Source of the DNA: Amycolatopsis sp. NBC_01480
GTDB lineage: Bacteria; Actinomycetota; Actinomycetes; Mycobacteriales; Pseudonocardiaceae
DNA length: 64,000 bases
Direction: 5' to 3'
Assembly (NCBI RefSeq): GCF_036227205.1
Contig: NZ_CP109442.1
Coordinates: 5,270,001 to 5,334,000, forward strand
Below are positions 25,340-34,923 of the stretch, one piece after another. Every line of letters starts with the position of its first letter. Within the stretch, counting starts at the first letter, position 1. The notes under the pieces were generated by a model. It saw only the letters and a program-made list of their open reading frames with translations. It made no database searches and was not told the DNA's origin. The position numbers and the translations under genes are program-made.

Positions 25340-26373
25340 CGCCCGCCCCCGGTGACGATGTCGCCCGATATCGGCAACGGCAGACCGGCGATGTGCTGAC
25401 CGGAGGCATAGTCGAGCAGGTCGGTCCGGCCCTGCAGGGTGCCGGTGGCGGGGTCGATCGCGTTGAGAACGTTGGTCGCGGCCAGTGGCGCGGTGTCGAG
25501 CACCTCGGCCAGCGACGCGCGCTGATCCACCAGCGTCTGCGTGGTGCCGGCCAGCTTGTCCACATTGGACTTGATCGCGGCCCGGTTGTCGTGGATGAAG
25601 GACTGGATGCCGGCGAGCGCGCTGCCGAGGCCGTTCAACGCGCCGGCCAGCTCGCCGCGGTTGGCCGCCAGGGTGTCCGAGATCGCCGCGAGCTGCCGGT
25701 TCACGTCGGACACCTGGCTGTCGTTGGTGGCCAGCATGCTGGTGAACTTCTGCAGCTCGTCGACGGTGCCGAACAGGTCGTCGGAGTTGCCCGCCAGCGT
25801 CCGGGCGAGCTGGGCGAAGTCGCGGACGGAGTTGTTGAACGCCGTGCCGTTGCCCTGGAGGTTGGCCGCGCCGGTGCGCAGCAGGTCGGACAGCGCGCCG
25901 TCGGAGTTCGCGCCCTTCGGGCCGAGCGCCGTGGCGAGTGTGTTCAGGCTGGCGTACAGCTGGTCCAGCTCGACCGGCGTGGCCGTGCGGTCCCGGCCGA
26001 TCACGGCGCCGTCGGGCAGCTTCGGGCCGCCGCGCGCCAGCTTGGCCAGCTGCACGTAGCGGTCGGCGACCACGCTCGGCGCCACCACCACCGCGGGCGT
26101 GTCGGCGGCGACGGCTACTCCGGCGTCCACCGACATGTCGACCCGCACCTGCTCGCCCTGCGGCGTGACCGCGGTGACCTCGCCGACCTTGACGCCGAGC
26201 ACCCGCACGTCCGATCCACTGTAGACACCGACCGCGCGGGAGAAGTACGCCGTGACGTGGTGCTGCCCGGCGCCCGAGAAGACCCACCAGAGCACCCCCG
26301 CGAGCACGAGCACGAGGATCACGGCGAAGGTCAGGAACCGGCTGATGCGCAGGCCCGCCCGGGTGGTGGTCAT
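25336..26373 (-). CDS. mceD: MceD-type substrate-binding protein
   Basis: A 345-residue Mce subunit. The N-terminal helix (FLTFAVILVLVLAGVLWWVF) anchors the Mce domain (VTAYFSRAVGVYSGSDVRVLGVKVGEV, about 40-120), and a helical region rich in NSDD/NDSQ turns follows. ATG 26373 has GGGAGG 6 bases upstream and overlaps the mceC stop by ATGA. It forms part of the hetero-oligomeric tube with the other Mce subunits. Confidence 0.93.
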   Translation of the reverse strand: MTTTRAGLRISRFLTFAVILVLVLAGVLWWVFSGAGQHHVTAYFSRAVGVYSGSDVRVLGVKVGEVTAVTPQGEQVRVDMSVDAGVAVAADTPAVVVAPSVVADRYVQLAKLARGGPKLPDGAVIGRDRTATPVELDQLYASLNTLATALGPKGANSDGALSDLLRTGAANLQGNGTAFNNSVRDFAQLARTLAGNSDDLFGTVDELQKFTSMLATNDSQVSDVNRQLAAISDTLAANRGELAGALNGLGSALAGIQSFIHDNRAAIKSNVDKLAGTTQTLVDQRASLAEVLDTAPLAATNVLNAIDPATGTLQGRTDLLDYASGQHIAGLPLPISGDIVTGGGR

Positions 26374-27356
26374 TTCGCGCCTCCCTTCGGCGGCGTGCAC
26401 GGATCGCGGTTCTCCGGGATCAAGCCGCACAGGTAGTTGTCGACCCACCGGCCGTTGCCCACGGAGTTGTTCACCACGCGGAAGTACGGGCCGGCCAGCT
26501 GGAGGCTCTTCGCGAGGTTGTCGTTCTGGCGTTGCAGCAGGTCGGTGACCTGCCCGAGCTGGGTGAGCGCCGGGCCGAGCTGGTCCTTGTTGTCCGCGAC
26601 GAGCCCGTTGAGCTGCTGCGAGAGCTGCTGCGCGCCCACGAGCAGCTGGTGGATGGCGTCGCGCCGGTTGTTCAGCTCGGTCAGCAGCAGGTTGCCGTCG
26701 CCGATGAGCTTTTCGAAGTCGTCGTTGGAGTTCGCCAGCGTGGTGGTCAGCTTCCGGGCGCCCGCCAGCAGTTCCGCGATCTGGTTGTCGCGGGAGGACA
26801 CGGTCTTGGACAGCGCGCTGAGGCCGTCCAGCGCGGTCCGGACGTGCTCGGGCGAGTTCTTGAACGTGTCGCTGATCGTCGCGAAGCTGTCCGCGAGCTG
26901 CTTGGTGTCGATGGCGCCGGCGGTGTCGGCGAGGCCGTTGAACGCGTCGGTGACGTCGAACGGCGTGACGGTGCGGCTGCGTGGGATCGGCTGGCTCGGG
27001 TCCTGGTCGCCGGCGCCGGTCGGGTTCAGCGCCAGGAACTTACGGCCCAGGAGGGTCTTGATCTTGATCTGCGCCGAGGTCCGGTCGCCGATCCAGGCGT
27101 CCTTCACCTGGAAGCTCACCAGCACGTGGTCGTCGGCCAGGTCGACGCCGGACACCTGGCCGACCTTGATGCCGGCGATCCGCACCTCGTCGTCGGCCTG
27201 CAGCCCGGCGGCCTCGGTGAACTCGGCCTCGTAGGTGGTGCCGCCGCCGACGACGGGCAGGTTGTCCCAGTTCAGGGTCAGCGTCAGCACGGCCGCCAGC
27301 GCGATGCTGCCGGCCACCCCCAGCGTCAGGGGATTGCGCTCGCGGAAGGACTTCAC
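26370..27356 (-). CDS. mceC: MceC-type substrate-binding protein
   Basis: A 328-residue Mce subunit. The N-terminal helix (LTLGVAGSIALAAVLTLTL) precedes the Mce domain (YEAEFTEAAGLQADDEVRIAGIKVGQV). A helical domain with NSNDDFEKLIGDGNLLLTELNNRRD and a Cys-containing end (YLCGLIPENRDPC) follow. GTG 27356 overlaps the mceB stop (GTGA); the frame is open upstream but the family N-terminus fits here. Confidence 0.93.
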   Translation of the reverse strand: MKSFRERNPLTLGVAGSIALAAVLTLTLNWDNLPVVGGGTTYEAEFTEAAGLQADDEVRIAGIKVGQVSGVDLADDHVLVSFQVKDAWIGDRTSAQIKIKTLLGRKFLALNPTGAGDQDPSQPIPRSRTVTPFDVTDAFNGLADTAGAIDTKQLADSFATISDTFKNSPEHVRTALDGLSALSKTVSSRDNQIAELLAGARKLTTTLANSNDDFEKLIGDGNLLLTELNNRRDAIHQLLVGAQQLSQQLNGLVADNKDQLGPALTQLGQVTDLLQRQNDNLAKSLQLAGPYFRVVNNSVGNGRWVDNYLCGLIPENRDPCTPPKGGAK

Positions 27357-28354
27357 GCGCCACACCTCGCCGCGGTCGCAGGGACGCCGCGAGGCGGCGA
27401 CGTCTGCAGCGTGGCGCTGCACAGGTAGAAGTTCAGCCACGAGCCGTACGAGCCGATCCGGCCGAGGTCGTTGAGCTTCGGCGGCAGCTTGTTCAGGAAG
27501 TTGTCCACATCGGACTGTCCGGTGTTCAGGTTCTGCGACAGCGCGCCCAGCCCGGAGATGCTGTCCTTCAGCCCCGGCCGGGCCTGCTCGAACAGGCCGG
27601 CGGTGGACTGCGACAGGTCGGCGATGCCGCCGATCGCGTCGCCGATCGCGGTGCGGTCGCCGGCCAGCCCGGAGACGAGCTGGCGCAGGGTGGAGATGAG
27701 CGTCGCGAGCGCGTCCCCCTTGCCGTTGACGGTTTTCAGCACCGAGTTCAGGTTGTCGATCACCCGGCCGATCACCTGGTCGCGGTCGGCCAGCGTGGTG
27801 GTCAGCGAGCCGGTGTGCGCCAGCAGGTCGTCGACCGTCCCGCCCTCGCCCTGCAGCACCTGCACGATCTCGCCGGACAGGTCGTTGACGTCCTTCGGCG
27901 AGAGCGCCTGGAACAACGGTTTGAAGCCGTTGAACAGGTCGGTCAGGTCGAGCGCTGGGGTGGTCCGGGACAGCGGGATTTCGCCGCCCGGCGGCAACGT
28001 GCCGGCGCCGGGCTCGCCCCGGTCCAGCGCGATGTAGCGCTGGCCGACCATGTTGCGGTACTTGATCACCGCGCTGACGTCCGACGGCAGCGTGCGCCCC
28101 TGCTCCAGCGAAAAGCTGACGTGCGCGCGGTTGTGGTCGGTGATGTCCAGGCTCTCGACCTGGCCCACCTTGACCCCGGAGATCCGCACGTCGTCGCCGA
28201 CGTTCAGCGCCGTCGCATCGAGGAAGGTGGCGCCGTAGACCTGCGCGCTGCCCACGGTGCCGCCGGTGATCGACAGCGCGAGCACCACCGTGGCGACGGC
28301 CGTGACCAGGATGAAGATCAGGCTCTTGACCAGTGGCGCGGCGAGGTTCCTCAT
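27353..28354 (-). CDS. mceB: MceB-type substrate-binding protein
   Basis: A 333-residue Mce subunit with an N-terminal membrane helix (LIFILVTAVATVVLALSITGG), a Mce domain (YGATFLDATALNVGDDVRISGVKVGQV), a helical region, and a C-terminus with YGSWLNFYLC, a motif shared by MceB proteins. ATG 28354 overlaps the mceA stop by ATGA. GGAGGTGA lies a little further upstream than ideal, which fits coupled translation. Confidence 0.93.
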   Translation of the reverse strand: MRNLAAPLVKSLIFILVTAVATVVLALSITGGTVGSAQVYGATFLDATALNVGDDVRISGVKVGQVESLDITDHNRAHVSFSLEQGRTLPSDVSAVIKYRNMVGQRYIALDRGEPGAGTLPPGGEIPLSRTTPALDLTDLFNGFKPLFQALSPKDVNDLSGEIVQVLQGEGGTVDDLLAHTGSLTTTLADRDQVIGRVIDNLNSVLKTVNGKGDALATLISTLRQLVSGLAGDRTAIGDAIGGIADLSQSTAGLFEQARPGLKDSISGLGALSQNLNTGQSDVDNFLNKLPPKLNDLGRIGSYGSWLNFYLCSATLQTSPPRGVPATAARCGA

Positions 28355-29628
28355 TTGAGCTTCACCTCCGTGCCGCGGTAGAGCGGGCCGACGAGCACGC
28401 TGCCCCACGAGGGCACCTGCCCGGTGGGCACGCCGATCGACGGCGCGACGAGCGTGGCCAGCAACTCCTGCTCCTGCGGCGAATTCGCGACGCCGAGGTC
28501 GCCGTCGGCGCCGGGCAGCAGCGGGTGCGCCGACGTGCCGGGCGCGGCCGCCGCGGTGCCGGTGGTCGGCACGACGCCGCTGGGGTAACAGCGGGGGCCG
28601 CCGGTGGCGTTGTACACCGGGTCGTCCTTGCCGGGCACGTACTTGCCGCGCGACTGCGTCACCGAGATCTCCACGTGCAGGCCGGGCTGGTTCGTGCCGG
28701 CGCCGAGCACCTTGTTCATGTCGGGCTTCAGGTTGGTCAGCGCCTGCAGCGTGCAGGGGAAGCTGGGGGAGTACTCGGCCCCGATCTCCAGCGGCCGCCG
28801 GCTGTCGGCGGACAGCGAGATGATGTTGTTCCCGTTGCGCTGCAAGAAAGTCGTGATGTCGCCAGAGGACGCTGTCACCTGCTGGTACAGCGCGCCGAGG
28901 TCGCCGCGCTTCTCGTTGACGGTGCCGAGCGTGACCGCGGAGGCGGACAGCGCGTCGAGCAGATCCGGCGCGATGTCGCCGTACAGATGGGAAACGGTGG
29001 CGAGGTCGTGCACGTTCTGGTCCAGCCGGGGCAGGTCGGGGTTGAACTGCTTGAGGTAGTCCGACGCCTGGGCCAGCGTCTGCCCGAGCTGGGCGCCGCG
29101 GCCCTGCAACGCGGTGGAGACCGCCGTCAGCGTGGTCGCGAGCTTCTGCGGCTGCACGGCTTGGAGCAGGGGCAGGAGGTTGTCGAAGACGCGTTCCAGC
29201 TCGATCGCGTTGGCCGAGTGGTCCTGCGCGATCACGTCGCCGGCCTTCAGCGGCGGCGTCCGGTCCGCGGCCGGGATCGACAGCTGGACGTAGCGCTCGC
29301 CGAACAGCGTCTTCGGGACCAGCAGCGCGGAGACGTCACGCGGGAGCCGGTCCACCTTGTCCGGCTCGAGCGCGAGCGAGATCTCCGCGCCGCCGGCCAC
29401 CGCGCGCACGCCGCGGATCTCACCGACGACGACCCCGCGCGCCTTCACCTGGCCGCCTTCGCGTAGCTGGTTGCCGACGCGGTCGGCCTTGAGCGTGACC
29501 GGCACGGACGCGACGAAGTCCTTGTCGTAGACCTTGATCGTGATCAGCACGAACACCGACATCACGGCCAGGAACAGCACCCCCGCGGTCCGGACGCCCG
29601 CCTTGCGCAGCCGCGCGTGCCGGCTCAT
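28351..29628 (-). CDS. mceA: MceA-type substrate-binding protein
   Basis: A 425-residue subunit and the first Mce protein of the operon. The N-terminal helix is VLFLAVMSVFVLITIKVY. The Mce domain (about 40-120) contains GNQLREGGQVKARGVVVGEI and LFGERYVQLS. The helical region runs to about 290, and a longer extracytoplasmic tail with two Cys follows. ATG 29628 shares ATGA with the yrbEB stop and has AGGTGG upstream. The type of mce locus (steroid, fatty acid or other) cannot be decided from the sequence. Confidence 0.93.
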   Translation of the reverse strand: MSRHARLRKAGVRTAGVLFLAVMSVFVLITIKVYDKDFVASVPVTLKADRVGNQLREGGQVKARGVVVGEIRGVRAVAGGAEISLALEPDKVDRLPRDVSALLVPKTLFGERYVQLSIPAADRTPPLKAGDVIAQDHSANAIELERVFDNLLPLLQAVQPQKLATTLTAVSTALQGRGAQLGQTLAQASDYLKQFNPDLPRLDQNVHDLATVSHLYGDIAPDLLDALSASAVTLGTVNEKRGDLGALYQQVTASSGDITTFLQRNGNNIISLSADSRRPLEIGAEYSPSFPCTLQALTNLKPDMNKVLGAGTNQPGLHVEISVTQSRGKYVPGKDDPVYNATGGPRCYPSGVVPTTGTAAAAPGTSAHPLLPGADGDLGVANSPQEQELLATLVAPSIGVPTGQVPSWGSVLVGPLYRGTEVKLK

Positions 29629-30476
29629 CCGGCCACCTGGACCGTGGTCGTCGCGCCCCAGATGGCGAGGCTGAGGAAGAAGTCGATCACGCTGATCGCG
29701 ACGATCGCGGTGCGCACCGCGCGGCCAACTGCCACGCCGACGCCGGCCGGCCCGCCGCTCGCGCGGAAACCGTAATAACAGTGCGCCAGCACCACCACGA
29801 CGCTGAACACCAGCACCTTGCCGAACGACCACAGCACGTCGCCGGGCGGCAGGAACAGCAGGAAGTAGTGGTCGTAAGTGCCCGCGGACTGGCCGAACGC
29901 CCACACGGTGACCTGCCGGGAGGCGAGGTAGGAGGACAGCAGGCCGATGGCGTACAGCGGGATCACGGCGAGGAAGCCGGCGATCACGCGCGTGGTGACC
30001 AGGTACGGCACGCTCGGGATGCCCATCACCTCGAGCGCGTCGATCTCCTCGGAGATCCGCATGGCGCCCAGCTGCGCGGTGAAACCACAGCCGACCGTGG
30101 CCGAAAGCGCGAGTCCGGCGACCAGCGGGGCGATCTCCCGGGTGTTGAAGTACGCCGAAATGAAGCCCGCGAACGCCGACGTGCCCACCTGGTTCAGCGC
30201 GGAGTAGCCCTGAAGGCCCACGACCGTCCCGGTCGCGACGGTCATGCCGATCATCACGCCGATCGTGCCGCCGATCACCGCGAGCGCGCCGCTGCCGAAG
30301 CTCACCTCGGCCAGCAGCCGCACGACCTCGCGCAGGTAGCGGCGCACCGTGCGCGGCACCCAGCCGAGCGCGCGCAGGAAGAACAGGATCTGGTCGCCGA
30401 GCGTGTCGAGGAAGCCGAAGCGGCGGTCGACGGCTTCGAGTACCCGCGTGGCCCGGGGCGGGGTCTTGGTGGCCAT
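29625..30476 (-). CDS. yrbEB: YrbEB-type MlaE-family ABC permease
   Basis: A 283-residue inner-membrane permease of the Mce importer. The MlaE/permease domain has the conserved EIDALEVMGIPSVPYLVTTRV coupling segment (the EExxAL motif is read by the Mla-type ATPase) and five or six membrane helices. It lies 4 bp after yrbEA. The ATPase (MceG/Mkl) is not in this window, as is usual in actinobacteria, where a shared copy lies elsewhere. Confidence 0.94.
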   Translation of the reverse strand: MATKTPPRATRVLEAVDRRFGFLDTLGDQILFFLRALGWVPRTVRRYLREVVRLLAEVSFGSGALAVIGGTIGVMIGMTVATGTVVGLQGYSALNQVGTSAFAGFISAYFNTREIAPLVAGLALSATVGCGFTAQLGAMRISEEIDALEVMGIPSVPYLVTTRVIAGFLAVIPLYAIGLLSSYLASRQVTVWAFGQSAGTYDHYFLLFLPPGDVLWSFGKVLVFSVVVVLAHCYYGFRASGGPAGVGVAVGRAVRTAIVAISVIDFFLSLAIWGATTTVQVAG

Positions 30477-30480
30477 CGGC

Positions 30481-31260
30481 TCAGCTCCCCTTGGGCGGCA
30501 CGAGTTGCAGGTAGACGGTCGTCAGCACCAGATTCAGCACGAACAGCAACAGGAAGGTGATGACCACGGACTGGTTCACCGCGTCGCCGACGCCCTTCGG
30601 CCCGCCGCGCGGGTTGAGGCCGCGGTAGGAGGCGACGACGGCTGCGACGAAGCCGAAGATCAGCGCCTTGATCTCGCTGATCCACAGGTCCGGAAGCTGG
30701 GCCAGCGCGGAGAAACTCGCCAGGTACGCGCCCGGGGTGCCGCCCTGCATGATCACGTTGAAGAAGTAGCCGCCGAGCACGCCGACCACGCTGACCATGC
30801 CGTTGAGGAACACCGAGACGCCCATCGCGGCGAGCACCCGCGGCACGATCAGGCGCTGGATCGGCGAGACGCCGAGCACCTCCATCGCGTCGATCTCCTC
30901 GCGGATGGTGCGCGAGCCCAGGTCGGCGCACATCGCGCTGCCGCCGGCGCCCGCGATCAGCAGCGCGGTGACGATGGGGCTGGCCTGCTGGATGATCGCC
31001 AGCACGCTGGCCGCGCCGGTGAACGACTGCGCGCCGATCTGCGTGGTCAGCGAGCCGATGTGGAGCGCGATCACGGCGCCGAACGGGATCGAGACCAGCG
31101 CCGTCGGCAGGATCGAGACGCTCGCGATGAACCAGAACTGCTGCACCAGCTCCCGGAACTGGAACGGGCGGCGGAAGGTCAGCCGGACCACGTCGAGGGC
31201 CAGCGCGTAGAGCCGCCCGGTCTGCCGGAGCGCGGCGGCACCCGGGAACTGTGTCGCCAT
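30481..31260 (-). CDS. yrbEA: YrbEA-type MlaE-family ABC permease
   Basis: The 259-residue first gene of the yrbE-mce operon. It shares the permease layout with YrbEB: TIREEIDAMEVLGVSPIQRL is the coupling segment, and the C-terminus is hydrophobic. The two permeases probably form a heterodimer that sits below the Mce tube. The 302-bp gap upstream carries several GTTAC half-sites and holds the operon promoter. Confidence 0.94.
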   Translation of the reverse strand: MATQFPGAAALRQTGRLYALALDVVRLTFRRPFQFRELVQQFWFIASVSILPTALVSIPFGAVIALHIGSLTTQIGAQSFTGAASVLAIIQQASPIVTALLIAGAGGSAMCADLGSRTIREEIDAMEVLGVSPIQRLIVPRVLAAMGVSVFLNGMVSVVGVLGGYFFNVIMQGGTPGAYLASFSALAQLPDLWISEIKALIFGFVAAVVASYRGLNPRGGPKGVGDAVNQSVVITFLLLFVLNLVLTTVYLQLVPPKGS

Positions 31261-31364
31261 CCGAGCCTCCCAGCATTCCCCGGGCGCGGTGAATCACCCC
31301 GCGAGAGGCCTTTCCGGCTGGTCCGAATGGCGGACTCGCGTGCCGGGCAAATGCTTTTCCGGGT

Positions 31365-31460
31365 GTTACCGTGCGGTTTCGTTACTGGTCGGTACGCTAA
31401 CCACGGGCCCGCTCGGAGACAAGAACTTGTCGCTGGTTACGCGGTCACGGCCTGGTAACC
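31365..31460. promoter_or_regulatory. promoter/operator region of the yrbE-mce operon
   Basis: The gene-free gap 31261-31562 contains GTTAC at 31365 and 31381, CTAAC at 31397, and an inverted pair GTTAC-N14-GTAAC at 31436-31459. The pair resembles the sites upstream of the two other secreted-protein genes. It starts 105 bp upstream of yrbEA. I could not pick a clear -10/-35 pair. Confidence 0.55.
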
Positions 31461-31520
31461 GCGAAATTCTTGTGTATTTCTGACAAAGGCGGCCGATCTT
31501 GTTGTCAGAGGTGGAAAAGA

Positions 31521-31550
31521 AAAATCCCGGTCCAGTCCGGACCGGGATCT
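31521..31550 (-). terminator. terminator after the luciferase-like gene
   Basis: A 10-bp perfect stem (ATCCCGGTCC with GGACCGGGAT, loop of 5) is followed on the minus strand by TTTTTC. It starts 12 bp after the stop of the luciferase-like oxidoreductase gene. Confidence 0.88.
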
Positions 31551-31562
31551 TCTTGCCGCGGG

Positions 31563-32558
31563 TCAATTCTTGAGATCGGCCACGATCTCGTAGGAACGGA
31601 CGCGGTCGGCGTGCCCGTGGACCATCGTGGTGACCATCAGCTCGTCCGCCGCGGTGTCGGCGAGCAACTGCTCGAGTCCCTTGCGGACGGTCTCGGGCGA
31701 GCCGATGATGCCGGAGCCGAAACGCTCGGCGAGGAACGCGCGGTCCATCTCCGTGTACGGGTATTCGGCGGCTTCCTCGGGCGTCGGCAGCGCGATCGGA
31801 CGGCCGCGGCGCAGGCTCAGGAACGTCAGCCCGCTCGGGCCGGCGAGGAACTGCGCGCGCTCGTCCGTCTCAGCCGCGACGATGGAGACGCCGAGCATCA
31901 CGTACGGCTCGGAGAGCACCTCGGACGGCTGGAAGTTCTCGCGGTAGAGCTGCACCGCGGGCAGCGTGTTCTCGGCGGCGAAGTGGTGCGCGAAGGAGAA
32001 CGGCAGGCCCAGGCGACCGGCCAGCTGCGCGCTGAAGCCGGACGAGCCGAGCAGCCACACCGACGGCTTGTTGCCCTCGGCCGTCACCGCGTTCACGCCG
32101 CGGGCCGGGTCGTGCTCGAAGTAGTCGTTCAGCTCCAGCAGCTGCTCGGGGAAGTTCTCGGCGGACAGCCCGCCGGGCCCGCGCAGGGCGAGCGCCGTGC
32201 GCTGGTCGGTGCCCGGCGCGCGGCCGATGCCCAGGTCGATCCGGCCCGGGTGGAACGCCTCCAGCGTGCCGAACTGCTCGGCCACCACGAGCGGCGCGTG
32301 GTTCGGCAGCATGATGCCGCCGGAGCCGACGCGGATCGTCTCGGTGGCGTCGGCCACGTGCCCGATCATCACCACGGTGGCCGAGCTGGCGATGCCCGGC
32401 ATGTTGTGGTGCTCGGCGAGCCAATAACGGTGATAGCCCAGCCGCTCGGCGTGCCGGGCCAGGTCGAGGGTGCTGCGCAGCGCGTCGCCGACCCCCCTCC
32501 CTTCCGAGACGGGGGAGAGGTCGAGCACGGACAGCGGGACGTCAGGCAGAGAACTCAC
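31563..32558 (-). CDS. LLM-class flavin-dependent oxidoreductase (MsnO8-like)
   Basis: A 331-residue bacterial-luciferase-fold oxidoreductase that would use FMNH2 or F420. Typical features: [14 protein letters not shown] at the start, [20 protein letters not shown] at about 50-70, and [33 protein letters not shown] follows. This pattern belongs to the MsnO8 subfamily, whose members are often called luciferase-like monooxygenases. The GTG start at 32558 is the first that fits the family, although no strong ribosome site precedes it. It is monocistronic, with a good terminator. The substrate is unknown. Confidence 0.88.
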   Translation of the reverse strand: MSSLPDVPLSVLDLSPVSEGRGVGDALRSTLDLARHAERLGYHRYWLAEHHNMPGIASSATVVMIGHVADATETIRVGSGGIMLPNHAPLVVAEQFGTLEAFHPGRIDLGIGRAPGTDQRTALALRGPGGLSAENFPEQLLELNDYFEHDPARGVNAVTAEGNKPSVWLLGSSGFSAQLAGRLGLPFSFAHHFAAENTLPAVQLYRENFQPSEVLSEPYVMLGVSIVAAETDERAQFLAGPSGLTFLSLRRGRPIALPTPEEAAEYPYTEMDRAFLAERFGSGIIGSPETVRKGLEQLLADTAADELMVTTMVHGHADRVRSYEIVADLKN

Positions 32559-32685
32559 ATCCGGCGTAACGCGCGAGGGGCCTGTTCCCTTCCCGAGGCA
32601 ACCTCCGTTTTTCGCCGCGCGGCTGCGGTGGACGTCACCTCGCTTCGGCCGGGGCCGGGCCGGGGCGTGGGCGGGGCGGCGGCGA

Positions 32686-34800
32686 TCAGGCCGAGGGCAG
32701 CCAGTCCGGGTCCGAGGCCAGCACGATGAGCTGCTGGGTGGCACGGGTCAGCGCGACGTACAGCACCCGGCGGCCGGTGGTGGACTCGGTGACCAGCTCC
32801 ATCGGCTCGACCAGGACCACGGCGTCGTACTCCAGGCCCTTGGAGTCGAGGCTGCCGACGACCTTCAGGCGCTCGTCCGCGGTGGCCGCGAACCAGGACG
32901 TGACTTCCGCGACGCGGTCCATCGCCGTGATCACGCCCACGGTGCCCTCGACGGAGCCGAGCAGCTCCTTCACCGCGCCCTGCGTCGCCGCCTCCATGCC
33001 GGTGCGCTCGACCGGGCGGACCTCCGGCGTGATGCCGGTGGTGCGCACCGCGCGCGGCAGCTCGTCGGCCTCCGCGTGGCCGATGACGACCTTCGCGGCC
33101 AGGTCGAAGATTTCCGCGGAGTTCCGGTAGTTCGTGCGCAGCGTGTAGCGGCGCCGGGCGGTCTTCGGGCCGAAGGCCTGGTCGCGCGCGGCCGCGGCCT
33201 CGTCCGGGTCCGGCCACGAGCTCTGCACCGGGTCGCCCACCACGGTCCAGCTCGCGTACTTGCCGCGGCGGCCGACCATGCGCCACTGCATCGGCGACAG
33301 GTCCTGCGACTCGTCGACGACCACGTGCGAGTACTCGTCGTAGTGCTCCGGGCGGTGCGTCGTGCCGCGCTGTTCCGGCTCCGCTTCGAGCACGGTCTGG
33401 CGGCGGCGGCGCTTCGGCTCCGGGCCGATCAGCACCCGCAGCTCGTCCAGGAGTGCGACGTCGGCCACCGACCAGCCGTGCGAGCGGTCCGCGAAATCGG
33501 CCGCCAGCATGGTGATCTCGCCGCGGTTCAGCACGCCCTTGGCCGCGGCCGCGAGCCGCTTCTCGCTGCCCAGCCACTTCAGGATCTGGGCCGGGTACAG
33601 CACCGGCCACCAGACGACCAGGAAGCGGTGGAACTCGATGCGCTCGCCGAGGTCCGTGATCAGCTCGGCGCGGTCGATCTGACGGCCGTCCTCCTTCGCG
33701 TACCCCTCGGCCTTCGCGGCCAGCGCGTCCAGAAGCAGCTCCGCGACGCGCACGCGTGAACGGTTCGGCGGCGCCCCCTGGGTGTGGGCCTTGCGCCGTA
33801 CCTTCTCCAGCTCGTGCTCGGTGAGCTTCAGCACCTCGCCGCGGTAGACGATCCGCAGCTCGTCCGGCGCCTCCGGCGGGGTGTCGCGCAACGCGCGCAG
33901 CAGCACCCGCCGCATCCGCAGCGAGCCCTTCACCGCGGCCAGCGGCGAGCTGTCCTGGCGGGTCGCCTCGAGCCCGTCGAGCACTTCGCCGAGCGCGCGC
34001 AGCTCCACGTTCGTCTCGCCCATCGACGGCAACACCCGCGAGATGTACGAGGTGAACACCCCGGACGGCCCGATCACGAGCACGCCGGCGCCGCCCAGCT
34101 GACGGCGGTGGCGGTAGAGCAGGTACGCCGCGCGGTGCAGCGCCACGGCCGTCTTGCCGGTGCCCGGCCCGCCGGTGATCTCGGTGACCCCGCGCCACGG
34201 CGCGCGGATGACCTCGTCCTGCTCCTTCTGGATGGTGGCGACGATGTCGCGCATCTTCTCGCCGCGCGAGCGGCCCAGCGCGGCCATCAGCGCGCCCTCG
34301 CCGACGATCTGCATGTCCTCGGGCACGGCGTCGGCGATCAGCACGTCGTCGTCCACGTCCAGCACGTTCGGCCCGGAGCAGCGGATCACGCGGCGGCGCA
34401 CCACGTCCATCGGCTCCTCGGCGGTCGCCTGGTAGAACGCCGCGGCCGCCGGGGCGCGCCAGTCGGTGACCAGGTTGTCGAACTCCGCGTCGCGGATGCC
34501 GAGCCGGCCGACGTAGATCAGCTCGCCGTCGCGGTGGTCGAGCCGGCCGAAGACCAGGCCCTCGTACTCCGCGTCCAGCGTCTGCAGCGTCTGGTTCGCG
34601 TGGTGGACCATCATGTCGCGCTCGAAGAGCATCGACGCCTGCTCGAAGATCGCCTCGCGCTGGGCGCCCTGCCCGATTTCGTAGCCCTTGGTGCGCATCG
34701 CCTCGGCCTGGGCTTTCAGCGCCGCGAGCTGGGTGTACACCCGGTCCACATGCGCCTGCTCCACGGCGATCTCAGCCCGCCTGACCCGGGGTTCGGACAC
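32686..34800 (-). CDS. HelD/HelR-type RNA polymerase-associated helicase (UvrD-like)
   Basis: A 704-residue SF1-type ATPase. The N-terminal 110 residues are a coiled-coil arm ([20 protein letters not shown]), as in HelD proteins that reach into RNA polymerase. Walker A is GGPGTGKT (about 210). Motif II is [14 protein letters not shown]. Motif IV/VI regions are [12 protein letters not shown] and [13 protein letters not shown] near the end. HelD recycles stalled RNA polymerase. Actinobacterial HelR proteins also displace rifamycins, which is notable in a group containing rifamycin producers. GTG 34800 has AAGGAG 6 bases upstream. I saw no rifamycin-associated element upstream. Confidence 0.9.
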   Translation of the reverse strand: MSEPRVRRAEIAVEQAHVDRVYTQLAALKAQAEAMRTKGYEIGQGAQREAIFEQASMLFERDMMVHHANQTLQTLDAEYEGLVFGRLDHRDGELIYVGRLGIRDAEFDNLVTDWRAPAAAAFYQATAEEPMDVVRRRVIRCSGPNVLDVDDDVLIADAVPEDMQIVGEGALMAALGRSRGEKMRDIVATIQKEQDEVIRAPWRGVTEITGGPGTGKTAVALHRAAYLLYRHRRQLGGAGVLVIGPSGVFTSYISRVLPSMGETNVELRALGEVLDGLEATRQDSSPLAAVKGSLRMRRVLLRALRDTPPEAPDELRIVYRGEVLKLTEHELEKVRRKAHTQGAPPNRSRVRVAELLLDALAAKAEGYAKEDGRQIDRAELITDLGERIEFHRFLVVWWPVLYPAQILKWLGSEKRLAAAAKGVLNRGEITMLAADFADRSHGWSVADVALLDELRVLIGPEPKRRRRQTVLEAEPEQRGTTHRPEHYDEYSHVVVDESQDLSPMQWRMVGRRGKYASWTVVGDPVQSSWPDPDEAAAARDQAFGPKTARRRYTLRTNYRNSAEIFDLAAKVVIGHAEADELPRAVRTTGITPEVRPVERTGMEAATQGAVKELLGSVEGTVGVITAMDRVAEVTSWFAATADERLKVVGSLDSKGLEYDAVVLVEPMELVTESTTGRRVLYVALTRATQQLIVLASDPDWLPSA

Positions 34801-34923
34801 GCATCGCTCCTTGAAGAATCTCGATCGCCCCATCAGGGCGAAGAACGACTCTACGCGTTGCGCGCGCGTGGTTCAGCATGTCCTGCCCAACACCACAGCC
34901 GGGGCCTCGGCGAAGATGGGGGA

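Noticed and set aside
25339-26287. Long N-terminal extension of mceE
   Set aside because: The open frame upstream of ATG 25339 overlaps mceD entirely; the lipoprotein signal starts at 25339 and the ATGA overlap fits the rest of the operon.
34801-34923. Rifamycin-associated element upstream of the HelD-type gene
   Set aside because: Only a 6-bp TCGCCC/GGGCGA pair is present; the expected longer GGGGCTTGC-type palindrome was not found.
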